Below, in pieces: positions 1 to 13,886 of a DNA stretch of 64,000 nucleotides. The notes under the pieces were generated by a model, which was given only the letters and a program-made list of their open reading frames with translations, did no database searches and was not told the origin of the DNA. Origin of the DNA: Piscicola geometra (Eukaryota > Annelida > Clitellata > Hirudinida > Piscicolidae). The translations under genes and the position numbers were made by a program. The stretch is taken from assembly GCA_943735955.1 (NCBI GenBank), contig CALSEQ010000015.1, forward strand, positions 1 to 64,000, written 5' to 3'. Within the stretch, counting starts at the first letter, position 1. Each line of letters opens with the position of its first letter.

Positions 1-756
1 AAAAGACTGTTGAAAACTTTGAAAAGAATGTTAAAAACTTTAAAAAGAATGTTAAAAACTTAAAAAAGAATGTTAAAAACTTTGAAAAGAATGTTAAAAA
101 CATTAAAAAGAATGTTGAAAACTTTGAAAACAATGTTAAAAACTTTAAAAAGAATGTTAAAAACTTTAAAAAGAATGTTAAAAACTTTAAAAAGAATGTT
201 AAAAACTTTAAAAAGAATGTTAAAAACTTTAAAAAGAATGTTAAAAACTTTGAAAAGAATGTTAAAAACTTTGAAAAGAATGTTGAAAACATTAAAAAGA
301 ATGTTGAAAACTTTGAAAAGAATGTTAAAAACTTTAAAAAGAATGTTAAAAACTTTGAAAAGAATGTTAAAAACATTGAAAAGACTGTTGAAAACTTTGA
401 AAAGAATGTTAAAAACTTTAAAAAGAATGTTAAAAACTTAAAAAAGAATGTTAAAAACTTTGAAAAGAATGTTAAAAACAATAAAAAGAATGTTGAAAAC
501 TTTGAAAACAATGTTAAAAACTTTAAAAAGAATGTTAAAAACTTTAAAAAGAATGTTAAAAACTTTAAAAAGAATGTTAAAAACTTTAAAAAGAATGTTA
601 AAAACTTTAAAAAGAATGTTAAAAACTTTGAAAAGAATGTTAAAAACTTTGAAAAGAATGTTAAAAACATTAAAAAGAATGTTGAAAACTTTGAAAAGAA
701 TGTTAAAAACTTTAAAAAGAATGTTAAAAACTTTGAAAAGAATGTTAAAAACATTG
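1..756. repeat. Two tandem 378-bp higher-order blocks of the 21-bp array
   Basis: The rare variant AAAAGACTGTTG begins at 1, 379 and 757, giving a block length of 378 bp, exactly 18 units. The order of variant units is the same in 1-378 and 379-756, including the AACAATG unit and the stop-making AACTTAAAA unit near the block start. Differences I noticed are few, for example CATTAAAAAG near 99 against CAATAAAAAG near 478, and GTTGAAAACATT near 283 against GTTAAAAACATT near 661. This is the usual pattern of a higher-order repeat made by unequal exchange. The third marker at 757 starts a related but different block. Confidence 0.9.
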
Positions 757-2420
757 AAAAGACTGTTGAAAACTTTGAAAAGAATGTTAAAAACTTTAAA
801 AAGGATGTTAGAAACTTAAAAAAGAATATTAAAAACATTAAAAAGAATGTTGAAAACTTTGAAAAGAATGTTAAAAACTTTAAAAAGAATGTTTAAAACT
901 TTAAAAAGAATGTTAAAAACTTTAAAAAGAATGTTAAAAACTTTAAAAAGAATGTTAAAAACTTTAAAAAAAATGTTAAAAACTTTAAAAAGAATGTTAA
1001 AAACTTTGGAAAGAATGTTAAAAACTTTGAAAAGAATGTTAAAAACATTAAAAAGAATGTTAAAAACTTTGAAAAGAATGTTAAAAACTTTAAAAAGAAT
1101 GTTGAAAACTTTGAAAAGAATGTTAAAAACTTTGAAAAGAATATTAAAAACATTAAAAAGAATGTTGAAAACTTTGAAAAGAATGTTAAAAACTTTAAAA
1201 AGAATGTTAAAAACTTTAAAAAGAATGTTAAAAACTTTAAAAAGAATGTTAAAAACTTTAAAAAGAATGTTAAAAACTTTTTAAAAAATGTTAAAAACTT
1301 TAAAAAGAATGTTAAAAACTTTGAAAAGAATGTTAAAAACTTTAAAAAGAATGTTAACAACTTTGAAAAAAATGTTAAAAACTTTGAAAAGAATGTTAAA
1401 AACATTAAAAAAAATGTTTGAAAACTTTGAAAAGAATGTTGAAAACTTTGAAAAGAATGTTAAAAACTTTAAAAAGAATGTTAAAAACTTTAAAAAGAAT
1501 GTTAAAAACTTTAAAAAGAATGTTAAAAACTTTGAAAAGAAAGTTTAAAACATTAAAAAGAATGTTGAAAACTTTGAAAAGAATGTTAAAAACTTTAAAA
1601 AGAATGTTAAAAACTTTGAAAAGAATGTTAAAAACATTGAAAAGACTGTTGAAAACTTTGAAAAGAATGTTAAAAACTTTAAAAAGGATGTTAAAAACTT
1701 AAAAAAGAATATTAAAAACATTAAAAAGAATGTTGAAAACTTTGAAAAGAATGTTAAAAACTTTAAAAAGAATGTTTAAAACTTTAAAAAGAATGTTAAA
1801 AACTTTAAAAAGAATGTTAAAAACTTTAAAAAGAATGTTAAAAACTTTTAAAAAATGTTAAAAACTTTAAAAAGAATGTTAAAAACTTTGAAAAGAATGT
1901 TAAAAACTTTGAAAAGAATGTTAAAAACATTAAAAAGAATGTTGAAAACTTTGAAAAGAATGTTAAAAACTTTAAAAAGAATGTTGAAAACTTTGAAAAG
2001 AATGTTAAAAATTTTGAAAAGAATATTAAAAACATTAAAAAGAATGTTGAAAACTTTGAAAAGAATGTTAAAAACTTTAAAAAGAATGTTAAAAACTTTA
2101 AAAAGAATGTTAAAAACTTTAAAAAGAATGTTAAAAACTTTAAAAAGAATGTTAAAAACTTTTAAAAAAATGTTAAAAACTTTAAAAAGAATGTTAAAAA
2201 CTTTAAAAAGAATGTTAAAAACTTTAAAAAGAATGTTAACAACTTTGAAAAAAATGTTAAAAACTTTGAAAAGAATGTTAAAAACATTAAAAAGAATGTT
2301 GAAAACTTTGAAAAGAATGTTAAAAACTTTAAAAAGAATGTTAAAAACTTTAAATAGAATGTTAAAAACTTTAAAAAGAATGTTAAAAACTTTGAAAAGA
2401 ATGTTAAAAACTTTAAAAAG
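757..2420. repeat. Two tandem blocks of about 883 bp in the 21-bp array
   Basis: Several rare markers repeat at the same offset. AAAAGACTGTTG is at 757 and 1,640; AAGGATGTTA-type is at 801 and 1,684; GTTTAAAAC is at 891 and 1,774. These give 883 bp, or 42 units plus 1 bp. After a one-base loss in the second copy near 1,845 the offset becomes 882 bp, as shown by GTTAACAAC at 1,353 and 2,235. The match fades beyond about 2,400, before the array ends. The first 40 bp of each block resemble the start of the 378-bp blocks, so the larger block probably grew from the smaller one. Confidence 0.85.
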
Positions 2421-2491
2421 AATGTTAAAAACTTTGAAAAGAATGTTAAAAACATTGAAAAGAATGTTAAAAACTCTAAAAAGAATGTTAA

Positions 2492-2510
2492 AAACTTAAA
2501 ATTTACATAT
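2492..2510. other. Junction between the 21-bp and 17-bp satellites
   Basis: The last 21-bp unit runs AAAACTTAAA (2,491-2,500) and the next bases, ATTTACATAT (2,501-2,510), already belong to a 17-bp unit. There is no unique spacer, target-site duplication or inverted repeat. The two units share only a few A/T bases at the crossover, so the exact breakpoint is uncertain by 2-4 bp. Both arrays keep regular period up to the junction, although the last two 21-bp units carry extra substitutions (CTCTAAA near 2,474 and ACTTAAA near 2,494). Confidence 0.93.
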
Positions 2511-3568
2511 ATTGCATATTTACGTATATTGCATATTTACATATATTGCATATTTACATATATTGCATATTTACATATATTGCATATTTACATATATTGC
2601 ATATTTACATATATTGCATATTTACATATATTGCATATTTACATATATTGCATATTTAAATATATTGCATGTTTACATATATTGCATATTTACATATATT
2701 GCATATTTACATATACTGCATATTTACATTTATTGCATATTTACATATATTGCATATTTACATATATTGCATATTTACATATATTGCCTTTTTACATATA
2801 TTGCATATTTACATATGTTGCATATATACATATATTGCATATTTTCATATTATGCATATATACATATATTGCATATTTACATATATTGCATCTTTACATA
2901 TATTGCATATTTACATATATTGCATATTTACATATATTGCATATTTACATATATTGCATATTTACATATATTGCATATTTACATATATTGCATATTTACA
3001 TATATTACATATTTACATATATTGCATATTTACATATACTGCATATTTACATTTATTGCATATTTACATATATTGCATATTTACATATATTGCATATTTA
3101 CATATATTGCATATTTACATATATTGCCTTTTTACATATATTGCATATTTACATATGTTGCATATATACATATATTGCATATTTTCCTATATTGCATATT
3201 TACATATATTGCATATTTACATATATTGCATGTTTTCATATATTGCGTATTTACATATATTGCATTTCAACATATATTGCATTTCAACATATATTGCATA
3301 TTTACATATATTGCATATTTACATATATTGCATATTTACATATATTGCATATTTACATATATTGCATATTTACATATATTGCAAATTTACATATATTGCA
3401 TATTTACATATATTGCATATTTACATATATTGCATATTTACATATATTGCATATTTACATATATTGCATATTTACATATATTGCATATTTACATATATTG
3501 CATATTTACATATATTGCATATTTACATATATTGCATATTTATATATATTGCATATTTACATATATTG

Positions 3569-3636
3569 CATATTTACGTATATTGCATATTTACATGTAT
3601 TGCATATTTACATATATTGAATATTTGCATATATTG
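3569..3636. repeat. Four-unit cassette with CpG and clustered A-to-G variants (example copy)
   Basis: Four adjacent units read CATATTTACGTATATTG, CATATTTACATGTATTG, CATATTTACATATATTG and (C/A)ATATTTGCATATATTG. Relative to consensus, three of the four carry a single A-to-G change at a different position. The same ordered cassette recurs by eye more than 50 times between about 2.5 and 59.6 kb, sometimes with ATTATG or other changes in unit 3. The first unit holds one of the few CpG dinucleotides in the array (ACGTA); the other recurrent CpG is in GCGTATTTAC units. I saw no copy after about 59.6 kb. Confidence 0.88.
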
Positions 3637-6600
3637 CATATTTACATAAATTGCATATTTACATATATTGCATATTTACATATATTGCATATTTACATAT
3701 ACTGCATATTTACATTTATTGCATATTTACATATATTGCATCTTTACATATATTGCATATTTACATATATTGCATATTTACATATATTGCATATTTACAT
3801 ATATTGCATATTTACATATATTGCATATTTACATATATTGCATATTTACATATACTGCATATTTACATTTATTGCATATTTACATATATTGCATATTTAC
3901 ATATATTGCATATTTACATATATTGCATATTTACATATATTGCCTTTTTACATATATTGCATATTTACATATGTTGCATATATACATATATTGCATATTT
4001 ACATATGTTGCATATATACATATATTGCATATTTTCCTATATTGCATATTTACATATATTGCATATTTACATATATTGCATATTTACATATATTGCATGT
4101 TTTCATATATTGCGTATTTACATATATTGCATTTCAACATATATTGCATTTCAACATATATTGCATATTTACATATATTGCATATTTACATATATTGCAT
4201 ATTTACATATATTGCTCATTTACATATATTTCATATTTACATATATTGCATATTTACATATATTGCATATTTACATATATTGCATATTTACATATATTGC
4301 ATATTTACATATATTGCATATTTACATATATTGCATATTTACATATATTGCATATTTACATATCTTGCATATTTACATATATTGCCTTTTTACATATATT
4401 GCATATTTACATATGTTGCATATATACATATATTGCATATTTTCATATATTGCATAATTACATATATTGCATATTTACATATATTGCATATTTACATATA
4501 TTGCATATTTACATATATTGCATATTTACATATATTGCATATTTACATATTATGCATATATACATATATTGCATATTTACATATATTGCATCTTTACATA
4601 TATTGCATATTTACATATATTGCATATTTACATATATTGCATATTTACATATATTGCATATTTACATATACTGCATATTTACATTTATTGCATATTTACA
4701 TATATTGCATATTTACATATATTGCATATTTACATATATTGCATATTTACATATATTGCCTTTTTACATATATTGCATATTTACATATGTTGCATATATA
4801 CATATATTGCATATTTTCCTATATTGCATATTTACATATATTGCATATTTACATATATTGCATATTTACATATATTGCATATTTACATATATTGCATGTT
4901 TTCATATATTGCATATTTACATATATTGCATTTCAACATATATTGCATTTCAACATATATTGCATATTTACATATATTGCATATTTACATATATTGCATA
5001 TTTACATATATTGCATATTTACATATATTGCATATTTACATATATTGCATATTTACATATATTGCATATTTACATATATTGCATATTTACATATATTGCA
5101 TATTTACATATATTGCATATTTACATATATTGCATATTTACATATATTGCATATTTACATATATTGCATATTTACATATATTGCATATTTACATATATTG
5201 CATGTTTACATATATTGCATATTTACATATATTGCATATTTATATATATTGCATATTCACATATATTGCATATTTACGTATATTGCATATTTACATATAT
5301 TGCATATTTACATATATTGCATATTTACATATATTGCATATTTACATATATTGCATATTTACATATATTGCATATTTACATATTATGCATTTATACATAT
5401 ATTGCATATTTACATATATTGCATCTTTACATATATTGCATATTTACATATAATGCATATTTACATATATTGCATATTTACATATGTTGCATATTTACGT
5501 ATATTGCATATTTACATGTATTGCATATTTACATATTATGCATATTTGCATATATTGCATATTTACATATATTGCATATTTACATATATTGCATATTTAC
5601 ATATATTGCATATTTACATATATTGCATATTTACATATATTGCATATTTACATATAATGCATATTTACATATATTGCATATTCACATATATTGCATATTT
5701 ACATATATTGAATATTTACATATATTGCATATTTACATATATTGCATGTTTTCATATATTGCATATTTACATATATTGCATTTTAACATATATTGCATAT
5801 TTACATATATTGCATATTTACATATATTGCATATTTACATATATTGCATATTTACGTATATTGCATATTTACATGTATTGCATATTTACATATATTGCAT
5901 ATTTGCATAAATTGCATATTTACATATATTGCATATTTAAATATATTGCATATTTACATATATTGCATATTTACATATATTGCATATTTACATATATTGC
6001 ATATTTACATATATTGCATAATTACATATATTGCATATTTACATATATTGCATGTTTTCATATATTGCGTATTTACATATTTTGCATTTCAACATATATT
6101 GCATTTCAACATATATTGCATATTTACATATATTGCATATTTACATATATTGCATATTTACATATATTGCATATTTACATATATTGCATATTTACATATA
6201 TTGCATATTTACATATATTGCATATTTACATATATTGCATATTTACATATATTGCATATTTACATATATTGCATATTTACATATATTGCATATTTACATA
6301 TATTGCATATTTACATATACTGCATATTTACATATATTGCTAATTTATATATATTGCATATTTACATATATTGCATATTTACGTATATTGCATATTTACA
6401 TGTATTGCATTTTTACATATATTGCATATTTGCATATATTGCATATTTACATATATTGCATATTTACATATATTGCATATTTACATATATTGCATATTTA
6501 CATATACTGCATATTTACATTTATTGCATATTTACATATATTGCATATTTACATATATTGCATATTTACATATATTGCCTTTTTACATATATTGCATTTT

Positions 6601-9600
6601 TACATATGTTGCATATATACATATATTGCATATTTTCATATATTGCATAATTACATATATTGCATATTTACATATATTGCATATTTACATATATTGCATA
6701 TTTACATATATTGCATATTTACATATATTGCATATTTACATATTATGCATATATACATATATTGCATATTTACATATATTGCATCTTTACATATATTGCA
6801 TATTTACAAATATTGCATATTTACATATATTGCATATTTACATATATTGCATATTTACATATATTGCATCTTTACATATATTGCATATTTACATATATTG
6901 CATATTTACATATATTGCATATTTACATATATTGCATATTTACATATATTGCATATTTACATATATTGCATATTTACATATACTGCATATTTACATTTAT
7001 TGCATATTTACATATATTGCATATTTACATATATTGCATAATTACATATATTGCATATTTACATATATTGCCTTTTTACATATATTGCATATTTACATAT
7101 GTTGCATATATACATATATTGCATATTTTCCTTTATTGCATATTTACATATATTGCATATTTACATATATTGCATATTTACATATATTGCATGTTTTCAT
7201 ATATTGCGTATTTACATATATTGCATTTCAACATATATTGCATATTTACATATATTGCATATTTACATATATTGCATGTTTTCATATATTGCGTATTTAC
7301 ATATATTGCATTTCAACATATATTGCATGTTTTCATATATTGCATATTTACATATATTGCATTTTAACATATATTGCATATTTACATATATTGCATATTT
7401 ACATATATTGCATATTTACATATATTGCATATTTACGTATATTGCATATTTACATGTATTGCATATTTACATATATTGCATATTTGCATAAATTGCATAT
7501 TTACATATATTGCATATTTACATATATTGCATATTTACATATATTGCATATTTACATATATTGCATATTTACATATATTGCATATTTACATATATTGCAT
7601 ATTTACATATATTGCATATTTACATATATTGCATATTTACATATATTGCATGTTTTCATATATTGCGTATTTACATATATTGCATTTCAACATATATTGC
7701 ATTTCAACATATATTGCATATTTACATATATTGCATATTTACATATATTGCATATTTACATATATTGCATATTTACATATATTGCATATTTACATATATT
7801 GCATATTTACATATATTGCATATTTACATATATTGCATATTTACATATATTGCATATTTACATATATTGCATATTTACATATATTGCATATTTACATATA
7901 TTGCATATTTACATATATTGCATATTTACATATATTGCATATTTATATATATTGCATATTTACATATATTGCATATTTACGTATATTGCATATTTACATG
8001 TATTGCATATTTACATATATTGCATATTTGCATATATTGCATATTTACATATATTGCATATTTACATATATTGCATATTTACATATATTGCATATTTACA
8101 TATACTGCATATTTACATTTATTGCATATTTACATATATTGCATATTTACATATATTGCATATTTACATATATTGCCTTTTTACATATATTGCATATTTA
8201 CATATGTTGCATATATACATATATTGCATATTTTCATATATTGCATAATTACATATATTGCATATTTACATATATTGCATATTTACATATATTGCATATT
8301 TACATATATTGCATATTTACATATATTGCATATTTACATATTATGCATATTTACATATATTGCATATTTACATATATTGCATATTTACATATATTGCATA
8401 TTTACATATATTGCATATTTACATATATTGCATATTTACATATATTGCATATTTACATATATTGCATATTTACATATATTGCATATTTATATATATTGCA
8501 TATTTACATATATTGCATATTTACGTATATTGCATATTTACATGTATTGCATATTTACATATATTGCATATTTGCATATATTGCATATTTACATATGTTG
8601 CATATATACATATATTGCATATTTTCATATATTGCATAATTACATATATTGCATATTTACATATATTGCATATTTACATATATTGCATATTTACATATAT
8701 TGCATATTTACATATATTGCATATTTACATATTATGCATATATACATATATTGCATATTTACATATATTGCATCTTTACATATATTGCATATTTACAAAT
8801 ATTGCATATTTACATATATTGCATATTTACATATATTGCATATTTACATATATTGCATATTTACATATATTGCATCTTTACATATATTGCATATTTACAT
8901 ATATTGCATATTTACATATATTGCATATTTACATATATTGCATATTTACATATATTGCATAATTACATATATTGCATATTTACATATATTGCCTTTTTAC
9001 ATATATTGCATATTTACATATGTTGCATATATACATATATTGCATATTTTCCTATATTGCATATTTACATATATTGCATATTTACATATATTGCATATTT
9101 ACATATATTGCATATTTACATATATTGCATATTTACATATATTGCCTTTTTACATATATTGCATATTTACATATGTTGCATATATACATATATTGCATAT
9201 TTTCATATATTGCATAATTACATATATTGCATATTTACATATATTGCATATTTACATATATTGCATATTTACATATATTGCATATTTACATATGTTGCAT
9301 ATATACATATATTGCATATTTTCATATATTGCATAATTACATATATTGCATATTTACATATATTGCATATTTACATATATTGCATATTTACATATATTGC
9401 ATATTTACATATATTGCATATTTACATATTATGCATATATACATATATTGCATATTTACATATATTGCATCTTTACATATATTGCATATTTACATATATT
9501 GCATATTTACATATATTGCCTTTTTACATATATTGCATATTTACATATGTTGCATATATACATATATTGCATATTTTCCTATATTGCATATTTACATTTA

Positions 9601-10429
9601 TTGCATATTCACATATATATCATATTTACATATATTGCATGTTTTCATATATTGCATATTTACATATATTGCATATTTACATATATTGCATATTTACATA
9701 TATTGCATATTTATATATATTGCATATTCACATATATTGCATATTTACGTATATTGCATATTTACATATATTGCATATTTACATATATTGCATATTTACA
9801 TATATTGCATATTTACATATATTGCATATTTACATATATTGCATATTTACATATATTGCATATTTACATATATTGCATATTTATATATATTGCATATTCA
9901 CATATATTGCATATTTACGTATATTGCATATTTACATATATTGCATATTTACATATATTGCATATTTACATATATTGCATATTTACATATATTGCATATT
10001 TACATATATTGCATATTTACATATTATGCATTTATACATATATTGCATATTTACATATATTGCATCTTTACATATATTGCATATTTACATATAATGCATA
10101 TTTACATATATTGCATATTTACATATATTGCATATTTACGTATATTGCATATTTACATGTATTGCATATTTACATATTATGCATATTTGCATATATTGCA
10201 TATTTACATATATTGCATATTTACATATATTGCATATTTACATATATTGCATATTTACATATATTGCATATTTACATATATTGCATATTTACATATATTG
10301 CATATTTACATATATTGCATATTCACATATATTGCATATTTACATATATTGCATATTTACATATATTGCATATTTACATATATTGCATGTTTTCATATAT
10401 TGCATATTTTCATATATTGCATTTTAACA

Positions 10430-12910
10430 TATATTGCATATTTACATATATTGCATATTTACATATATTGCATATTTACATATTTTGCATATTTACGTAT
10501 ATTGCATATTTACATGTATTGCATATTTACATATATTGCATATTTGCATATATTGCATATTTACATATATTGCATATTTACATATATTGCATATTTACAT
10601 ATATTGCATATTTACATATATTGCATATTTACATATATTGCATATTTACATATATTGCATATTCACATATATTGCATATTTACGTATATTGCATATTTAC
10701 ATGTATTGCATATTTACATATATTGCATATTTGCATATATTGCATATTTACATATATTGCATATTTACATATATTGCATATTTACATATATTGCATATTT
10801 ACATATATTGCATATTAACATATATTGCATATTTACATATATTGCATATTCACATATATTGCATATTTACATATATTGCATATTTACATATATTGCATAT
10901 TTACATATATTGCATGTTTTCATATATTGCATATTTACATTTATTGCATTTTAACATATATTGCATATTTACATATATTGCATTTTTACATATATTGCAT
11001 ATTTACATATATTGCATATTTACATATATTTCTTATTTACATATATTGCATATTTACATTTATTGCATATTTACATATATTGCCTATTTACATATATTGC
11101 ATATTTACATATATTGCATATTTACGTATATTGCATATTTACATGTATTGCATATTTACATATATTGCATATTTGCATATATTGCATATTTACATATATT
11201 GCATTTTAACATATATTGCATATTTACATATATTGCATATTTACATATATTGCATATTTACATATTTTGCATATTTACGTATATTGCATATTTACATGTA
11301 TTGCATATATACATATATTGCATATTTGCATATATTGCTTATTTACATATATTGCATATTTACATATATTGCATATTTACATATATTGCATATTTACATA
11401 TATTGCATATTTACATATATTGCATATTTACATATATTGCATATTCACATATATTGCATATTTACGTATATTGCATATTTACATGTATTGCATATTTACA
11501 TATATTGCATATTTGCATATATTGCATATTTACATATATTGCATATTTACATATATTGCATATTTACGTATATTGCATATTTACATGTATTGCATATTTA
11601 CATATATTGCATATTTGCATATATTGCATATTTACATATATTGCATATTTACATATATTGCATATTTACATTTATTGCATTTTAACATATATTGCATATT
11701 TACATATATTGCATTTTCACATATATTGCATATTTACATATATTGCATATTTACATATATTTCTTATTTACATATATTGCATATTTACATTTATTGCATA
11801 TTTACATATATTGCCTATTTACATATATTGCATATTTACATATATTGCATATTTACGTATATTGCATATTTACATGTATTGCATATTTACATATATTGCA
11901 TTTTTACATATATTGCATATTTACATATATTGCATATTTACATATATTTCTTATTTACATATATTGCATATTTACATTTATTGCATATTTACATATATTG
12001 CCTATTTACATATATTGCATATTTACATATATTGCATATTTACGTATATTGCATATTTACATGTATTGCATATTTACATATATTGCATATTTGCATATAT
12101 TGCATATTTACATATATTGCATTTTAACATATATTGCATATTTACATATATTGCATATTTACATATATTGCATATTTACATATTTTGCATATTTACGTAT
12201 ATTGCATATTTACATGTATTGCATATTTACATATATTGCATATTTGCATATATTGCTTATTTACATATATTGCATATTTACATATATTGCATATTTACAT
12301 ATATTGCATATTTACATATATTGCATATTTACATATATTGCATATTTACATATATTGCATATTCACATATATTGCATATTTACGTATATTGCATATTTAC
12401 ATGTATTGCATATTTACATATATTGCATATTTGCATATATTGCATATTTACATATATTGCATATTTACATATATTGCATATTTACATATATTGCATATTT
12501 ACATATATTGCATATTAACATATATTGCATATTTACATATATTGCATATTCACATATATTGCATATTTACATATATTGCATATTTACATATATTGCATAT
12601 TTACATATATTGCATGTTTTCATATATTGCATATTTACATTTATTGCATTTTAACATATATTGCATATTTACATATATTGCATTTTCACATATATTGCAT
12701 ATTTACATATATTGCATATTTACATATATTTCTTATTTACATATATTGCATATTTACATTTATTGCATATTTACATATATTGCCTATTTACATATATTGC
12801 ATATTTACATATATTGCATATTTACGTATATTGCATATTTACATGTATTGCATATTTACATATATTGCATATTTGCATATATTGCATATTTACATATATT
12901 GCATATTTAC
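10430..12910. repeat. Nested 1,700-bp duplication (with 867/918-bp inner copies)
   Basis: The variant order of about 10,434-11,209 recurs at 12,134-12,909, an offset of 1,700 bp or exactly 100 units. The interval between them is itself built from copies at 867 bp (10,825 to 11,692) and 918 bp (11,216 to 12,134). Diagnostic units are ATATATTTCTTATTTAC followed by GCCTATTTAC and the CpG cassette. One difference seen: GCATTTTTAC near 10,981 against GCATTTTCAC near 12,681. All offsets are multiples of 17. Confidence 0.82.
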
Positions 12911-13886
12911 ATGTATTGCATATTTACATATATTGCATATTTACATATATTGCATATTTACATATATTGCATATTTACATATATTGCATATTTACATATA
13001 TTGCATATTCACATATATTGCATATTTACATATATTGCATATTTACATATATTGCATATTTACATATATTGCATATTTACATATATTGAATTTTTACATA
13101 TATTGCATATTTACATATATTGCATATTTACATATTATGCATTTATACATATATTGCATATTTACATATATTGCATATTTACATATTATGCATTTATACA
13201 TATATTGCATATTTACATATATTGCATCTTTACATATATTGCATATTTACATATATTGCATATTTACATATAATGCATATTTACATATATTGCATATTTA
13301 CATATATTGCATATTTACGTATATTGCATATTTACATGTATTGCATATTTACATATTATGCATATTTGCATATATTGCATATTTACATATATTGCATATT
13401 TACATATATTGCATATTTACATATATTGCATATTTACATATATTGCATATTTACATATATTGCATATTTACATATATTGCATATTCACATATATTGCATA
13501 TTTACATATATTGCATATTTACATATATTGCATATTTACATATATTGCATATTCACATATATTGCATATTTACATATATTGCATATTTACATATATTGCA
13601 TATTTACATATATTGCATATTTACATATATTGCATTTTTACATGTATTGCATATTTACATATATTGCATATTTGCATATATTGCATATTTACATATATTG
13701 CATATTTACATGTATTGCATATTTACATATATTGCTTATTTACATATATTGCATATTTACATATATTGCATATTTACATATATTGCATATTTACATATAT
13801 TGCATATTCACATATATTGCATATTTACATATATTGCATATTTACATATATTGCATATTTACATATATTGCATAATTACATATATT

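Larger units (their letters stand above)
1..2499. repeat. 21-bp AT-rich satellite array (about 119 units)
   Basis: The region is a head-to-tail array of a 21-bp unit, AATGTTAAAAAC followed by TTTAAAAAG. The array enters from the left edge and stops at about 2,499. The unit is about 14% GC and strongly strand-asymmetric, with A dominating the plus strand. Three positions vary often: TTA/TTG after ATG, ACT/ACA, and TTTA/TTTG. Rarer variants include AAAAGACTG, AACAATG, AATATT and AACTTAAAA. Single-base slips at about 892, 1,280, 1,418, 1,545 and 1,845 break any long frame. Each unit has two A5 runs whose mean spacing is 10.5 bp. One forward frame reads the heptad MLKTLKR for up to 214 codons. 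I regard this as a by-product of a stop-free unit of 21 nt, because rare variants are mostly non-synonymous and stops and slips are frequent. No promoter or gene is visible here. Confidence 0.97.
3500..13600. repeat. Superblock copy 1 of the 17-bp array (diverged)
   Basis: Variant units in this stretch occur in the same order as in about 16.9-29.8 kb. Anchor pairs I checked: GCTCATTTAC at 4,214 and 17,491; the TATCTTGCAT unit at 4,361 and 17,621; TTTGCATAAATTG at 5,902 and 20,199; a variant-rich stretch from 7,051 and 24,017; TTTATATATATTG followed by CATATTCAC at 9,880 and 27,849; a TTTACGTA cassette near 13,316 and 29,500. Offsets grow from 13.3 to 18.0 kb and then fall to 16.2 kb. They are multiples of 17, as expected from later in-register gains and losses. 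The edges are approximate. Confidence 0.75.

Noticed and set aside
893..1405. Minus-strand frame of 170 codons rich in Phe and Leu
   Set aside because: It is the complement of the same 21-bp repeat, open only because its unit is seven codons long without a stop in that phase.
1855..2499. 214-codon frame of MLKTLKR heptads as a coiled-coil gene
   Set aside because: It is a run of the 21-bp unit between slips. Neighbouring units carry stops and frameshifts, rare variants are mostly non-synonymous, and the frame ends at the satellite junction.
1..2499. Relationship to the 21-bp subtelomeric Rep20 repeat of Plasmodium
   Set aside because: Only the unit length agrees as far as I can judge without an alignment; the sequence here is A-tract DNA and the neighbouring 17-bp satellite gives no apicomplexan context.
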